From Pseudomonas nicosulfuronedens (lineage in GTDB: Bacteria; Pseudomonadota; Gammaproteobacteria; Pseudomonadales; Pseudomonadaceae), in contig NZ_SWDV01000010.1 in assembly GCF_005877905.1 (NCBI RefSeq), positions 186,001 through 250,000 of the forward strand: a stretch of 64,000 bases of DNA. Reading direction: 5' to 3'. The stretch's first letter is position 1, and each line of letters begins with the position of its first letter. Positions 43,811-53,494 of the stretch are shown here, piece by piece. Below the pieces are notes generated by a model. That model was not told where the DNA came from and did not search any database. It worked only from the letters and a program-made list of their open reading frames with translations. A program made the position numbers and the translations under genes.

Positions 43811-43829
43811 CCATCGGTTAAGCCGATGG
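43811..43829. promoter_or_regulatory. Candidate LysR box between LysR and PACE genes
   Basis: CCATCGG-TTAAG-CCGATGG, perfect 7-bp arms including T-N11-A (T43814, A43826). It lies 15 bases upstream of the lysR start. A second perfect palindrome, CGGTCGACCG, is at 43849-43858. Confidence 0.55.
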
Positions 43830-43929
43830 TATCCAACTTAGATCCAGCCGGTCGACCGATGATAATAGCGCCGGACCGACGGAGTCGGCCTTCTCGTGAA
43901 TTGAGAGCTTTAATGCCTGGAGATACCCC

Positions 43930-44376
43930 ATGACCCCCACTAAAACCCTGAAAGAGCGGATGTTCCACGCCGGCCTTTTCGAGCTGCTGGCGGTGGTTAT
44001 CTGCGCACCGACCCTGGCCTGGCTGATGGACAAACCGCTGGGCCACATGGGCGCCATGACCCTGATGTTCTCGGCCATCGCCACCGTATGGAACATGCTG
44101 TTCAACGCCGCCTTCGACCGCGCGCAGAACCGCATGGGCTTCAGCCGTACCCTGTCGGTACGCGTGCTGCATGCCTCGCTGTTCGAACTGGGCCTGATCG
44201 TCCTGCTGGTGCCGCTGGCCGCCTGGTGGCTGTCGGTGAGCCTGCTGCAGGCCTTCATCCTCGACATCGGCCTGGTGCTGTTCTTCCTGCCCTACGCGCT
44301 GGTGTTCAACTGGGTGTACGACGTGCTGCGCGAGCGCTGGGTCGGACAGGCGCAAACCGCCCAGGCCAACGGCTGA
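43930..44376 (+). CDS. PACE-family proton-coupled efflux transporter
   Basis: 148 residues, four transmembrane helices arranged as two tandem bacterial transmembrane-pair domains. The repeated RMFHAGLFELLAVVICAPTL and RVLHASLFELGLIVLLVPLA halves each carry the conserved Phe-Glu pair, and WNMLFNAAFDRAQ and NWVYDVLRERW end the halves. PACE pumps export chlorhexidine, acriflavine and short diamines. GGAGAT lies upstream of the ATG. Adjacent divergent LysR gene is the probable regulator. Confidence 0.92.
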   Translation: MTPTKTLKERMFHAGLFELLAVVICAPTLAWLMDKPLGHMGAMTLMFSAIATVWNMLFNAAFDRAQNRMGFSRTLSVRVLHASLFELGLIVLLVPLAAWWLSVSLLQAFILDIGLVLFFLPYALVFNWVYDVLRERWVGQAQTAQANG

Positions 44377-44395
44377 CGCCCGGGGGAACACAGCC

Positions 44396-44478
44396 GTAGG
44401 ATGGGTGGAGCTTGCGATACCCATCAACATGGCCAACACGGAAGGCGACGGGTATCGCTTCGCTCCACGCCATCCTAC
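44396..44478. repeat. REP-like inverted repeat, family B
   Basis: GTAGGATGGGTGGAGCTTGC...GATACCCAT and GGGTATCGCTTCGCTCCACGCCATCCTAC form an imperfect inverted repeat. A second copy is at 59244-59331. Confidence 0.8.
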
Positions 44479-44496
44479 GAAGAGCATCCTCAAGGC

Positions 44497-44530
44497 ATGA
44501 AAAAGCCCGCATCGCTGCGGGCTTTTTCAT
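44497..44530. terminator. Bidirectional intrinsic terminator
   Basis: Perfect 15-bp stem ATGAAAAAGCCCGCA with a TCGC loop, ending in TTTTTCAT, between the converging PACE and pyrF genes. Confidence 0.93.
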
Positions 44531-44545
44531 GTCCGGAGAACGCGA

Positions 44546-45244
44546 TCAGGCCAGGCTGGCGGCAATCTCGGCCAGGGCCTTTGCCGGGTCGGCGGCCTGG
44601 CTGATCGGGCGGCCGATCACCAGGTAGTCGGAGCCGTTGTCCAGCGCCTGGCGCGGGGTGAGGATGCGGCGCTGGTCGTCCTGGGCACTGCCGGCCGGAC
44701 GGATACCGGGGGTAACCAGTTGCAGGGCCGGGTGCGCGGCTTTCAGGGCCGGCGCTTCCTGGGCGGAACAGACCAGACCGTCCATACCGGCCTTCTGCGC
44801 CAGAGCTGCCAGGCGCAACACCTGCTCCTGCGGCTCGACGTCCAGGCCGATGCCGGCCAGGTCCTCGCGCTCCATGCTGGTCAGTACGGTCACGCCGATC
44901 AGCAGCGGCGACGGTCCATTGAAGGCGTCCAGGGTCTCGCGACAGGCGCTCATCATGCGCAGGCCGCCGGAGCAGTGCACGTTGACCATCCACACGCCCA
45001 TCTCGGCGGCGGCGCGCACGGCCATCGCGGTGGTATTGGGGATGTCGTGGAATTTCAGGTCGAGGAAGACTTCGAAGCCGCGGCTGTTGAGGGTCTCGAC
45101 GATGCCGGCGGCGCAGCTGGTGAACAGCTCCTTGCCCACCTTCACCCGGCACAGCTTCGGATCGAGCTGATCGGCCAGCGCCAGCGCGGCTTCACGGGTG
45201 GGGAAATCCAGGGCGACGATGATCGGGGTCTGGCAGGCGGACAT
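44546..45244 (-). CDS. pyrF: Orotidine 5'-phosphate decarboxylase
   Basis: 232 residues. Last step of UMP synthesis. The active-site tetrad motif is [10 protein letters not shown] (Asp-x-Lys-x-x-Asp) near residue 61; substrate contacts are ALDFPT at the start, SAQEAPALK and [19 protein letters not shown] 45244 with GAGAGAG upstream. It stands apart from other pyrimidine genes, as in P. aeruginosa. Confidence 0.97.
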   Translation of the reverse strand: MSACQTPIIVALDFPTREAALALADQLDPKLCRVKVGKELFTSCAAGIVETLNSRGFEVFLDLKFHDIPNTTAMAVRAAAEMGVWMVNVHCSGGLRMMSACRETLDAFNGPSPLLIGVTVLTSMEREDLAGIGLDVEPQEQVLRLAALAQKAGMDGLVCSAQEAPALKAAHPALQLVTPGIRPAGSAQDDQRRILTPRQALDNGSDYLVIGRPISQAADPAKALAEIAASLA

Positions 45245-45263
45245 GGGCTCTCTCGCGGGTATC

Positions 45264-45300
45264 GAAAAAATCGGCGCGCATTGTCGCAGAAACGCGCCGA
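45264..45300 (-). terminator. Intrinsic terminator of the kinase/regulator operon
   Basis: Read on the minus strand: TCGGCGCG, 14-base loop, CGCGCCGA followed by T6. It lies 45 bases after the response-regulator stop and just upstream of pyrF. Confidence 0.85.
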
Positions 45301-45344
45301 CTTCCGTAGCCCGCCCGGCAGGAATGCTGCGTCGCCGACGGCGA

Positions 45345-46268
45345 TCAGGCACTCAGCCGCTCGCGCAGGCGGCCGAGCATACCCAGCAGGCTGCCGACCT
45401 TCTCCCGCTCGCGCTCCTCGCGCGGTACTTCGGCGATGCGCGCGACCTTCTGCTCAGGCTGCGCGCGCCAGAGCAGCGCCTGCTCGGCGGCGGCCTTCAG
45501 GCCCTTTTCGAACAGTCCCCGGCGGATCGGCTTGGGCAGGTAGCGGAAGATCTGCGCCTGGTTGATCAGCGCCAGCAGGTCCTGGGTGTCGCGGAACGGT
45601 GTAACGACGATGCTCAGCAGGCGCGGATGGGCCTGGGCCAGGGACTTGAGTAGCGGCGCGGTGTCCTCGCCGGCGAGTTTCAGGTCGCTGATGAGGATGT
45701 CGATGGGCTCACTGTTGAGCCGCACGATGGCCTCGGCCAGGTTGCGCGCACGGTGCAGCTGGTGGGTGCCGGCGCTGCAGAACTCGCCGACGCAGGCCAG
45801 TGTCTCGGCGTCCTCGTCGAGCAACAGCACATTGAGAGGCGCGACGACTCGGCTGATGGCCTTGGTATCGATGGGCTCGGCCGGTGCCTGGCGCTGGGCG
45901 ATCTCGGCGGCCTGGCGCAGGGTGAAGGCCATTTCCTGCGGATCCCACGGCTTGGTCAGGTAGCGGAAGATACCGCCGCTGTTGAGCGCCTCCACCGCGG
46001 CGTCGAGGTCCGAATACCCGGTCAGCAGGATGCGCAGGGTGTCCGGGGCGATCTCCTGGGCCTGGGCGAGCAACTCGGCGCCGGTCATCTGCGGCATGCG
46101 CTGGTCGCTGACGAGGATATCGATGCGTTCCTCGCGCAGGCGCTGCAGGGCCTTGTGCGGATCGGTCTCCACCAGCACGTCGTAGTGACGGCGGAACTGC
46201 ATCGCGAGACTGCGCAGGATGCGCTCCTCGTCGTCGACGAAGAGGATGCGGACAGGCTGCTGGCTCAT
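45345..46268 (-). CDS. Response regulator with two receiver domains and no output domain
   Basis: 307 residues. Receiver 1 (about 5-122) has acidic pocket DDEE at 12-15, phospho-acceptor Asp55 in VSDQRMP and LTKPW. Receiver 2 (about 145-262) has DEDAE, Asp195 in ISDLKLA and LPKPIRRG. A short basic C-terminal tail follows, with no DNA-binding or enzymatic domain. Signalling would be by protein contact or phosphotransfer. It is 2 bases after the stop of the kinase gene, on the same strand, so they form a two-component pair. A homologous pair exists at the equivalent P. aeruginosa locus as I recall. Confidence 0.9.
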   Translation of the reverse strand: MSQQPVRILFVDDEERILRSLAMQFRRHYDVLVETDPHKALQRLREERIDILVSDQRMPQMTGAELLAQAQEIAPDTLRILLTGYSDLDAAVEALNSGGIFRYLTKPWDPQEMAFTLRQAAEIAQRQAPAEPIDTKAISRVVAPLNVLLLDEDAETLACVGEFCSAGTHQLHRARNLAEAIVRLNSEPIDILISDLKLAGEDTAPLLKSLAQAHPRLLSIVVTPFRDTQDLLALINQAQIFRYLPKPIRRGLFEKGLKAAAEQALLWRAQPEQKVARIAEVPREEREREKVGSLLGMLGRLRERLSA

Positions 46269-46270
46269 GT

Positions 46271-47572
<1,302 letters not shown>

Positions 47573-47873
47573 CGGCGAATCTCCGGTCGCTGGAATGGGC
47601 GCCAGTAGACCAGCGGCAGATTGCCATCCTGTGACAGCCGTCGCGTGGCCAGGAAGCTTCACGGCGTGGTCATCGCACTGCAACAAGCGCTCCTGCGGCG
47701 CACCCGAACGGGACGCGCGCAACAGCACCGCACCGCTTCGAAGCAGGCGAACAGGTGGCGAATGTTCACGAAACGACGCGATCAGGCACTTTGCGACCGG
47801 GTTCCGGGGAATGGCACGGCCACTGCACGAAGGCACGGGTCGTGTCTTTCATCCTCTGTCTTGGAGACCTCGC
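47573..47873. other. Divergent intergenic region before ethanolamine genes
   Basis: 301 bases between the kinase and permease starts. It contains the sigma-54 promoter at 47812-47827 and should hold its enhancer sites upstream. No gene is credible on either strand; open frames here are extensions of the permease frame or kinase shadow. Confidence 0.6.
47812..47827 (+). promoter_or_regulatory. Sigma-54 (RpoN) promoter of the ethanolamine operon
   Basis: TGGCACGGCCACTGCA matches TGGCACG-N4-TTGCA. The invariant GG (47813-47814) and GC (47825-47826) are exactly 10 bases apart. The start of the permease gene is 47 bases downstream. Confidence 0.82.
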
Positions 47874-49238
47874 ATGAGCACGCAACTCAAACCCACCCTC
47901 GGCACCCTGCACCTGTGGGGCATCGCCGTGGGTCTGGTGATTTCCGGTGAGTATTTCGGTTGGAGCTACGGCTGGGGCGTGGCCGGCACCCTCGGCTTCC
48001 TGGTCACCACCCTGCTGGTAGCGACCATGTACACCTGCTTCATCTTCAGCTTCACCGAGCTGACCACGGCGATTCCTCACGCCGGCGGGCCCTTCGCCTA
48101 CAGCCGCCGCGCCTTCGGCGAGAAAGGCGGGCTGGTGGCCGGCCTCGCCACGCTGATCGAGTTCGTCTTCGCCCCGCCGGCCATCGCCATGGCCATCGGC
48201 GCCTACCTCAACGTGCAGTTCCCGTCGCTCGATCCGAAGCACGCAGCGGTCGGCGCCTACCTGATCTTCATGACGCTGAACATCCTCGGTGTGAGCATCG
48301 CTGCCACCTTCGAGCTGATCGTCACCCTTCTTGCGGTGGGCGAGCTGCTGGTGTTCATGGGCGTGGTGGCGCCGGGCTTCAGCTTCAGCAACTTCGTGCT
48401 CAATGGCTGGGCCGGCTCCGACAGCTTCGGCGGCGCGGCGATCGGTGGCATCTTCGCGGCGATTCCCTTCGCCATCTGGTTCTTCCTCGCCATCGAGGGC
48501 GCGGCCATGGCTGCCGAGGAAGCGAAAGACCCCAAACGTACCATTCCCAAGGCCTACGTCAGCGGCATCCTCACCCTGGTGGTGCTCGCCCTCGGGGTGA
48601 TGCTGTTCGCCGGCGGCGCGGGTGACTGGAAGGCGCTGTCGGGGATCAACGACCCGCTGCCACAGGCCATGAAGATGGTGGTCGGCGAGAACTCCGGTTG
48701 GCTGCACATGCTGGTCTGGATCGGCCTGTTCGGCCTGGTCGCCAGCTTCCACGGCATCATCCTGGGTTACTCGCGGCAGTTCTTCGCGCTGGCTCGCGCG
48801 GGCTACCTGCCGCGCGGCCTGGCAAAACTCTCGCGTTTCCAGACCCCGCACCGGGCGATCATCGCCGGTGGCCTGGTGGGTATCGCGGCTATCTACAGCG
48901 ACGGCCTGATCGCCCTGCAAGGCATGAGCCTGACGGCGGCAATGATCACCATGAGCGTGTTCGGCGCCATCGTCATGTACATCATGAGCATGCTCAGCCT
49001 GTTCAAACTGCGTCGCAGCGAGCCCGATCTCGAGCGCAGCTTCCGCGCACCGGGCTTCCCCGTGGTGCCCGGCATTGCCCTGGCATTGGCTGTGCTGTGC
49101 CTGGTGGCCATGGTCTGGTTCAACCTGCAGATCGCCGGCATCTTCCTGGCCTTCATGGCGGCGGGCTTCGTCTACTTCCAGCTCACCGCCGCCCATCGCG
49201 CCAGCGCCCCGGCGGACGCTATGCTGACGGGAGCCTGA
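47874..49238 (+). CDS. Ethanolamine permease (APC superfamily)
   Basis: 454 residues, about twelve transmembrane helices. The ethanolamine permease features GTLHLWGIAVGLVISGEYFGWSYGW at the start and PHAGGPFAYSRRAFGEKGG are present, with FHGIILGYSRQFFALARAGYLPRGL in the second half. Imports ethanolamine, the substrate of the lyase encoded next. ATG 47874 with TTGGAGACC upstream; the reading frame is open back to 47385 only as shadow. First gene of the permease-eutB-eutC set behind a sigma-54 promoter. Confidence 0.92.
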   Translation: MSTQLKPTLGTLHLWGIAVGLVISGEYFGWSYGWGVAGTLGFLVTTLLVATMYTCFIFSFTELTTAIPHAGGPFAYSRRAFGEKGGLVAGLATLIEFVFAPPAIAMAIGAYLNVQFPSLDPKHAAVGAYLIFMTLNILGVSIAATFELIVTLLAVGELLVFMGVVAPGFSFSNFVLNGWAGSDSFGGAAIGGIFAAIPFAIWFFLAIEGAAMAAEEAKDPKRTIPKAYVSGILTLVVLALGVMLFAGGAGDWKALSGINDPLPQAMKMVVGENSGWLHMLVWIGLFGLVASFHGIILGYSRQFFALARAGYLPRGLAKLSRFQTPHRAIIAGGLVGIAAIYSDGLIALQGMSLTAAMITMSVFGAIVMYIMSMLSLFKLRRSEPDLERSFRAPGFPVVPGIALALAVLCLVAMVWFNLQIAGIFLAFMAAGFVYFQLTAAHRASAPADAMLTGA

Positions 49239-49292
49239 TCGCCATCCGCGCCCTGCCCTTGCAGCGGGGCGCGGGATAACCGGGATGTCCGC

Positions 49293-50666
49293 ATGACCTA
49301 CCAGACCACTGTCGGTAGCCTGACCTACCGTTTCCCCGACCTGAAGACCCTGCTCGCCAAGGCCAGCCCCGCGCGCTCCGGCGATGCCCTGGCGGGCCTG
49401 GCCGCCAATAGCTACGAAGAGCGCATGGTGGCGAAGATCGCCCTCGCCGAGGTGCCGCTCAAGCGCTTCCTCGACGAGGCGCTGATTCCCTACGAGGAAG
49501 ATGAAGTCACCCGACTCATCCTCGACAGCCATGACGCCGCCGCCTTCGCGCCGATCAGCCACCTCAGCGTCGGCGATTTCCGCGACTGGCTGCTGCTGGA
49601 CAGCACCGACAGCGCCACGCTCGCCAGCGTCGCCAAAGGCATTACCCCGGAAATGGCCGCCGCGGTGAGCAAGCTGATGCGCAATCAGGATCTGATCCTG
49701 GTGGCGAAGAAATGCCGCGTGGTCACTCGCTTCCGCAACACCATCGGGCTTCCAGGGCACCTCTCGGTACGCCTGCAGCCCAACCACCCCACGGACGATG
49801 TGCGCGGCATCGCCGCCAGCATGCTCGACGGCCTGCTCTACGGTTCGGGGGATGCAGTCGTCGGCATCAATCCGGCCAGCGATTCGCAGGCCACCCTGAT
49901 GCAGCTGTGGCAGATGATGGACGAGCTGCGCCAGCGCTTCGAGATTCCCATGCAGAGCTGCGTGCTCACCCACGTCACCTCGCAGATCCAGGCCATCGAG
50001 GCAGGCGCGCCGATCGACCTGGTGTTCCAGTCCATCGCCGGCACGCAGAAGACCAACGAGAGCTTCGGCATCGACCTCGCCCTGCTGCGTGAGGCCCACG
50101 CGGCGGCACTGTCGCTGGGGCGCGGCACGCTGGGCGACAACGTCATGTACTTCGAGACCGGCCAGGGCAGCGCACTGTCAGCCGGTGGCCACCATGGTGT
50201 CGACCAGCAGACCTGCGAAGCCCGCGCCTACGCCGTGGCCCGCGAGTTCCGCCCGCTGCTGACCAACAGCGTGGTCGGCTTCATCGGCCCGGAATACCTC
50301 TACGACGGCAAGCAGATCATCCGTGCCGGGCTGGAGGATCACTTCTGCGCCAAGCTGCTGGGCGTGCCCATGGGCTGCGACGTCTGCTACACCAACCACG
50401 CCGAAGCCGACCAGGACGACATGGACAACCTGCTGACCCTGCTGGGCGCGGCGGGCATCACCTTCATCATGGGCATCCCCGGCGCCGACGACATCATGCT
50501 CAACTACCAGAGCACCTCCTTCCACGACGCCCTCTACCTGCGCAGCACCCTGGGCCTGAAGCGCGCGCCGGAGTTCGACGCCTGGCTGGCTAAGATGGCG
50601 ATCACCGAAGCCTCGGGCCAATTGCGGCAGATCGGCCGTGGCCACGATCTGCTGCGGGCATTTTGA
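49293..50666 (+). CDS. eutB: Ethanolamine ammonia-lyase large subunit
   Basis: 457 residues, full length. With EutC and adenosylcobalamin it converts ethanolamine to acetaldehyde and ammonia. Substrate and cobalamin-site blocks are visible: RFRNTIGLPGHLSVRLQPNHP, YGSGDAVVGINPASDS, FQSIAGTQKTNESFGID, FETGQGSALSAGGHHGVDQQT and CDVCYTNHAEADQDDMD. It lies 54 bases after the permease and 12 before eutC. No microcompartment shell genes or reactivase eutA are nearby, so this is the short, non-compartment type of pathway. Confidence 0.96.
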   Translation: MTYQTTVGSLTYRFPDLKTLLAKASPARSGDALAGLAANSYEERMVAKIALAEVPLKRFLDEALIPYEEDEVTRLILDSHDAAAFAPISHLSVGDFRDWLLLDSTDSATLASVAKGITPEMAAAVSKLMRNQDLILVAKKCRVVTRFRNTIGLPGHLSVRLQPNHPTDDVRGIAASMLDGLLYGSGDAVVGINPASDSQATLMQLWQMMDELRQRFEIPMQSCVLTHVTSQIQAIEAGAPIDLVFQSIAGTQKTNESFGIDLALLREAHAAALSLGRGTLGDNVMYFETGQGSALSAGGHHGVDQQTCEARAYAVAREFRPLLTNSVVGFIGPEYLYDGKQIIRAGLEDHFCAKLLGVPMGCDVCYTNHAEADQDDMDNLLTLLGAAGITFIMGIPGADDIMLNYQSTSFHDALYLRSTLGLKRAPEFDAWLAKMAITEASGQLRQIGRGHDLLRAF

Positions 50667-50678
50667 GGAGGAGCCAGC

Positions 50679-51455
50679 ATGGACCTGATCCAGAACGACC
50701 CTTGGGATGAACTGCGTGCGCACACTTCCGCGCGCATCGCGCTGGGCCGTGTCGGCTCCAGCCTGCCGACCCGAGAGGTACTGAAGTTTGGCCTGGCCCA
50801 CGCCCAGGCCCGCGATGCGGTGCACCATCCGCTGGACTTCGAGGCACTGCAGCAATCGCTGACCCACGAAGGCTTCCGAGTCCTGCGCGCACGCAGCGAG
50901 GCGCCGGACCGCCAGACCTACCTCCTGCGTCCGGATCTGGGCCGAGCCCTGCACCCGGACAGCCAGTGGCAGCTCAAGGGCGAGAAGCTCGCTGCGGAGC
51001 TGGTCATCGTGATCGCCGACGGTCTCTCCTCCTTTGCCGTCCAGCAGCACGCGCTGCCGCTGCTGAGTGCGCTGCGCGAGCGCTTCGTCACCGACTGGCA
51101 GCACACGCCGGTGGTGCTCGCCGAACAGGGCCGCGTGGCCATTGGCGACGGCATCGGCGAGGCACTGGGAGCGAAGCTGGCGCTGGTGCTGATCGGCGAG
51201 CGCCCCGGCCTCAGCTCGCCGGACGGCCTCGGCCTGTACCTCACCTGGCAACCGCGCGTGGGCCGCATGGACAGCGAGCGCAACTGCATCTCCAACGTGC
51301 GACCGCAGGGGCTGCCCTACGGGCTGGCGGCACACAAGCTCGCCCACCTGCTGCAACAGGCCCTGCGCCTGCGGGTGAGCGGCGTCCGGCTGAAGGACGA
51401 CAGCGACCTGCCCGAAGCGATCAGTCTGAACCGGCCCGCGCCTGACAAGGTCTGA
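50679..51455 (+). CDS. eutC: Ethanolamine ammonia-lyase small subunit
   Basis: 258 residues. Completes the active site and the cobalamin-binding part of the lyase. Family blocks: TSARIALGRVGSSLPTREVLKF, YLLRPDLGRAL, VIVIADGLSSFAVQQHA, GDGIGEALGAKLALVLIGERPGLS and MDSERNCISNVRPQGLPY. AGGAGGAG precedes ATG 50679. The aldehyde dehydrogenase that must handle acetaldehyde is not in this window. Confidence 0.96.
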   Translation: MDLIQNDPWDELRAHTSARIALGRVGSSLPTREVLKFGLAHAQARDAVHHPLDFEALQQSLTHEGFRVLRARSEAPDRQTYLLRPDLGRALHPDSQWQLKGEKLAAELVIVIADGLSSFAVQQHALPLLSALRERFVTDWQHTPVVLAEQGRVAIGDGIGEALGAKLALVLIGERPGLSSPDGLGLYLTWQPRVGRMDSERNCISNVRPQGLPYGLAAHKLAHLLQQALRLRVSGVRLKDDSDLPEAISLNRPAPDKV

Positions 51456-51502
51456 ATCACAGCGTATCGTGATAGTCCACTGCCACTGTCGGAGACGGGA
51501 CC

Positions 51503-51673
51503 ATGCCCTGGTATGCCTGGTTGATCATTGCCCTAGCCCTGGGCTCCATCGTCGGCGCGCTGATGATGCTGCGCGATACCGCGAAAAAGCTCCCGCTCAC
51601 CGAGGAGCAGCTCAAGCGCATCCATGAGCGCAATGCCGAAATGGACGCCAAGGAAGCCGAAGACAAGCGTTGA
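51503..51673 (+). CDS. DUF2897 small single-helix membrane protein
   Basis: 56 residues, read directly from the sequence: an N-terminal transmembrane helix (WYAWLIIALALGSIVGALMML) and a charged tail (LTEEQLKRIHERNAEMDAK). GGAGACGG lies 8 bases before the ATG. Such proteins are conserved near this location in pseudomonads and annotated DUF2897. Function unknown. Confidence 0.8.
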   Translation: MPWYAWLIIALALGSIVGALMMLRDTAKKLPLTEEQLKRIHERNAEMDAKEAEDKR

Positions 51674-51773
51674 AAATCGCCTAACTGACTGACGCTTCAG
51701 TCAAAAACTGGCCGCAGCGATGGCCAGCGGCAGCCTAAATTGCCTAGACTGCGCCTCCTTGTTGGAGGAAAGA

Positions 51774-52538
51774 ATGCTCAGGAAACTCCTGCCGCTGCTG
51801 CCCATCGTGTTGTTGCTCTGCGGATTCGCACTGGGATTCGTCCAGCCGGTGGGGTTGTTGATCGGCGCCATCTACCTGGCCTGGACCCTCTACGGCGAGC
51901 ATCGCCTGCCGCGCCTGCTCTGGTGGCTGGTGTGCCTGGTGCTCAGTATCGCCCTGGCCGCACACCTGCTGCCAGGCACTACCTCGTGGACACTCTGGCC
52001 GGTGCGCCAGCTCAGCCCGGACGCCCCCGTCTACGCCCTGCACCTGTCCTGGGACAAGGCGCTGGTCGGCGCCACTCTGCTCGCCTGGTGGCTGCGCCGC
52101 GACCCGGTGCCGACGGAGAAACGCTCCCCGGATTTCGCCGCCATCGTCATCGTCACCACGCTGTTCGCCGTGCCGCTGGTGGCCGTCGCCGGTGGTCTGG
52201 TGGTCTGGAACCCGAAATGGCCGCCCGGCTTCTGGCTGTGGATGCTGGTCAACGTCTGCGTGATCTCGCTGACCGAGGAAGCCTTCTTCCGCGGCCTGCT
52301 GCAAAGCGAGCTGGTTCGCCGCTTCGGCGCCTTTGCCGGGGTCGCGGTCGCCAGCGTGCTGTTCGGCATGGTGCACTGGCCGATCAATCCGCTTTTCGCC
52401 GTGGTCGCCGGCATCGCCGGCCTGGGTTATGGCCTGGCGTTCTACTTCAGCGGGCGCCTGCTGGTGCCGATTCTGCTGCATGCGGCAGTGAACTGCCTGC
52501 ACCTGCTGCTGTTCAGCTATCCGTTGCGGATTATCTGA
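51774..52538 (+). CDS. CPBP-family intramembrane metalloprotease (CAAX prenyl protease-like)
   Basis: 254 residues, about seven transmembrane helices. The Abi/CPBP motifs are TEEAFFRGLLQSEL (EExxxR, near residue 164), FGMVHWPINPLF (FxxxH) and LHAAVNCLHLLL (HxxxN/D). Members are predicted or shown to cleave membrane proteins. GGAGGAAAG precedes ATG 51774; the frame to 51720 is not needed. Monocistronic, followed by a REP-like repeat. Substrate unknown. Confidence 0.9.
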   Translation: MLRKLLPLLPIVLLLCGFALGFVQPVGLLIGAIYLAWTLYGEHRLPRLLWWLVCLVLSIALAAHLLPGTTSWTLWPVRQLSPDAPVYALHLSWDKALVGATLLAWWLRRDPVPTEKRSPDFAAIVIVTTLFAVPLVAVAGGLVVWNPKWPPGFWLWMLVNVCVISLTEEAFFRGLLQSELVRRFGAFAGVAVASVLFGMVHWPINPLFAVVAGIAGLGYGLAFYFSGRLLVPILLHAAVNCLHLLLFSYPLRII

Positions 52539-52560
52539 TCCCGCACTGCGGGCTATCCCC

Positions 52561-52627
52561 GTAGGAGCGAGCTTGCTCGCGAACAAACCCTGCTGCGGGG
52601 CTGGTTCGCGAGCAAGCTCGCTCCTAC
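52561..52627. repeat. REP-like inverted repeat, family A
   Basis: GTAGGAGCGAGCTTGCTCGC and GCGAGCAAGCTCGCTCCTAC, perfect outer arms, between the converging CPBP and atuR genes. Confidence 0.92.
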
Positions 52628-52654
52628 GAAGAGCCTTACGTCGAGCACCAGAAA

Positions 52655-53326
52655 TTACTCGCGCATCACCAGCAGCAACGCCTGCTCGGCCAGTTCGTCC
52701 AACGTCAGGCTGCCTTCGGGGCGGAACCAGGTGATCGACCAGGACAGCGCCCCGGTGAGGAAGCGCCGCAGGATGAACGGATCGCCCTGGCTGAATCCCG
52801 CCAGGCGGGCCTCCTCCAGCACTTCCAGCCACATCTGTTCGTAGATATCGCGCAGGCTGAGGATATACGCCTGGCCTTCTTCCGACAGCGAGCGCCATTC
52901 GTAGACCAGCACCGCCATCGCCTCGCCGGTACCCCCGGTGATCGACTGCAGCTCGCAACGGATCAGCGCCAGCAGGCGTTCGCGCAGGGTCGTCGCATCG
53001 GCCAGCGCGGCACGCATCAGGGCGGTGTTGTAGAGGATGGTTTCCTCCATCACCGAGCGGAGGATTTCATCCTTGCTCTTGAAGTGATGGAAGATGCTGC
53101 CGGACTGGATACCCACCGCGCCGGCCAGGTCGCGCACCGTGGTGCGTTCGTAGCCCTTGCTGCGGAACAGGTGCGCAGCCGTGTGCAACAGCTTGCCGCG
53201 GGCGCTTTCCGGGTCGGTGATCTGCCCGGTCTTGACCAGCTCCAGCATGACTTCGCGGGCTTTGCGGTCATCCACGCTGTTCTCTCCCCATGAGGCCCAT
53301 TGGCCGATCTGCTCAGGACGATTCAT
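52655..53326 (-). CDS. atuR: AtuR, TetR-family repressor of terpene utilisation
   Basis: 223 residues. The helix-turn-helix is RGKLLHTAAHLFRSKGYERTTVRDLAGAVGIQSGSIFHHFKSKDEIL; a ligand-binding domain follows. The position, divergent from atuA, and the two operator-like palindromes in the gap identify it as AtuR, which in P. aeruginosa represses the atu genes by binding two 13-bp inverted repeats. ATG 53326 (MNRPEQIGQW) is chosen; the frame is open to 53407. The inducer is probably a terpenoid acyl-CoA, which is inference. Confidence 0.93.
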   Translation of the reverse strand: MNRPEQIGQWASWGENSVDDRKAREVMLELVKTGQITDPESARGKLLHTAAHLFRSKGYERTTVRDLAGAVGIQSGSIFHHFKSKDEILRSVMEETILYNTALMRAALADATTLRERLLALIRCELQSITGGTGEAMAVLVYEWRSLSEEGQAYILSLRDIYEQMWLEVLEEARLAGFSQGDPFILRRFLTGALSWSITWFRPEGSLTLDELAEQALLLVMRE

Positions 53327-53375
53327 CGAAACGCCCTGCAAGTGCTTGTGTTGTCTGACGAAATGTAAGCCCGCG

Positions 53376-53418
53376 AACCCCAACCAAGCAAGCGCTTGGC
53401 CATCCAATGGTTGGGGTT
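53376..53418. promoter_or_regulatory. AtuR operator 1 within a larger inverted repeat
   Basis: ACCAAGCAAGCGCTTGGC (53383-53400) sits inside 11-bp arms AACCCCAACCA (53376-53386) and TGGTTGGGGTT (53408-53418). It covers a candidate atuR -35 (TTGCTT on the minus strand, 53391-53386), with TACATT at 53367-53362 as the -10. Confidence 0.75.
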
Positions 53419-53440
53419 GTCGCGCTTTCGGGGCTTTTCA

Positions 53441-53458
53441 ACCAAGCGCTTGCTTGGT
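53441..53458. promoter_or_regulatory. AtuR operator 2
   Basis: ACCAAGCGCTTGCTTGGT is the reverse complement of operator 1 at 17 of 18 positions. It lies 36 bases before atuA and should overlap the atuA promoter. Confidence 0.8.
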
Positions 53459-53494
53459 AATGTCGATCCATCACTCAGCGTCACGGGCAGAACA

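Noticed and set aside
43186-44493. 435-codon minus-strand frame over the LysR and PACE genes
   Set aside because: Out of frame with the LysR gene and opposite the PACE gene; Arg/Gly-rich with no domain.
47766-50099. 777-codon minus-strand open frame over the ethanolamine genes
   Set aside because: Complete overlap with the permease and eutB, low-complexity composition, no ribosome site.
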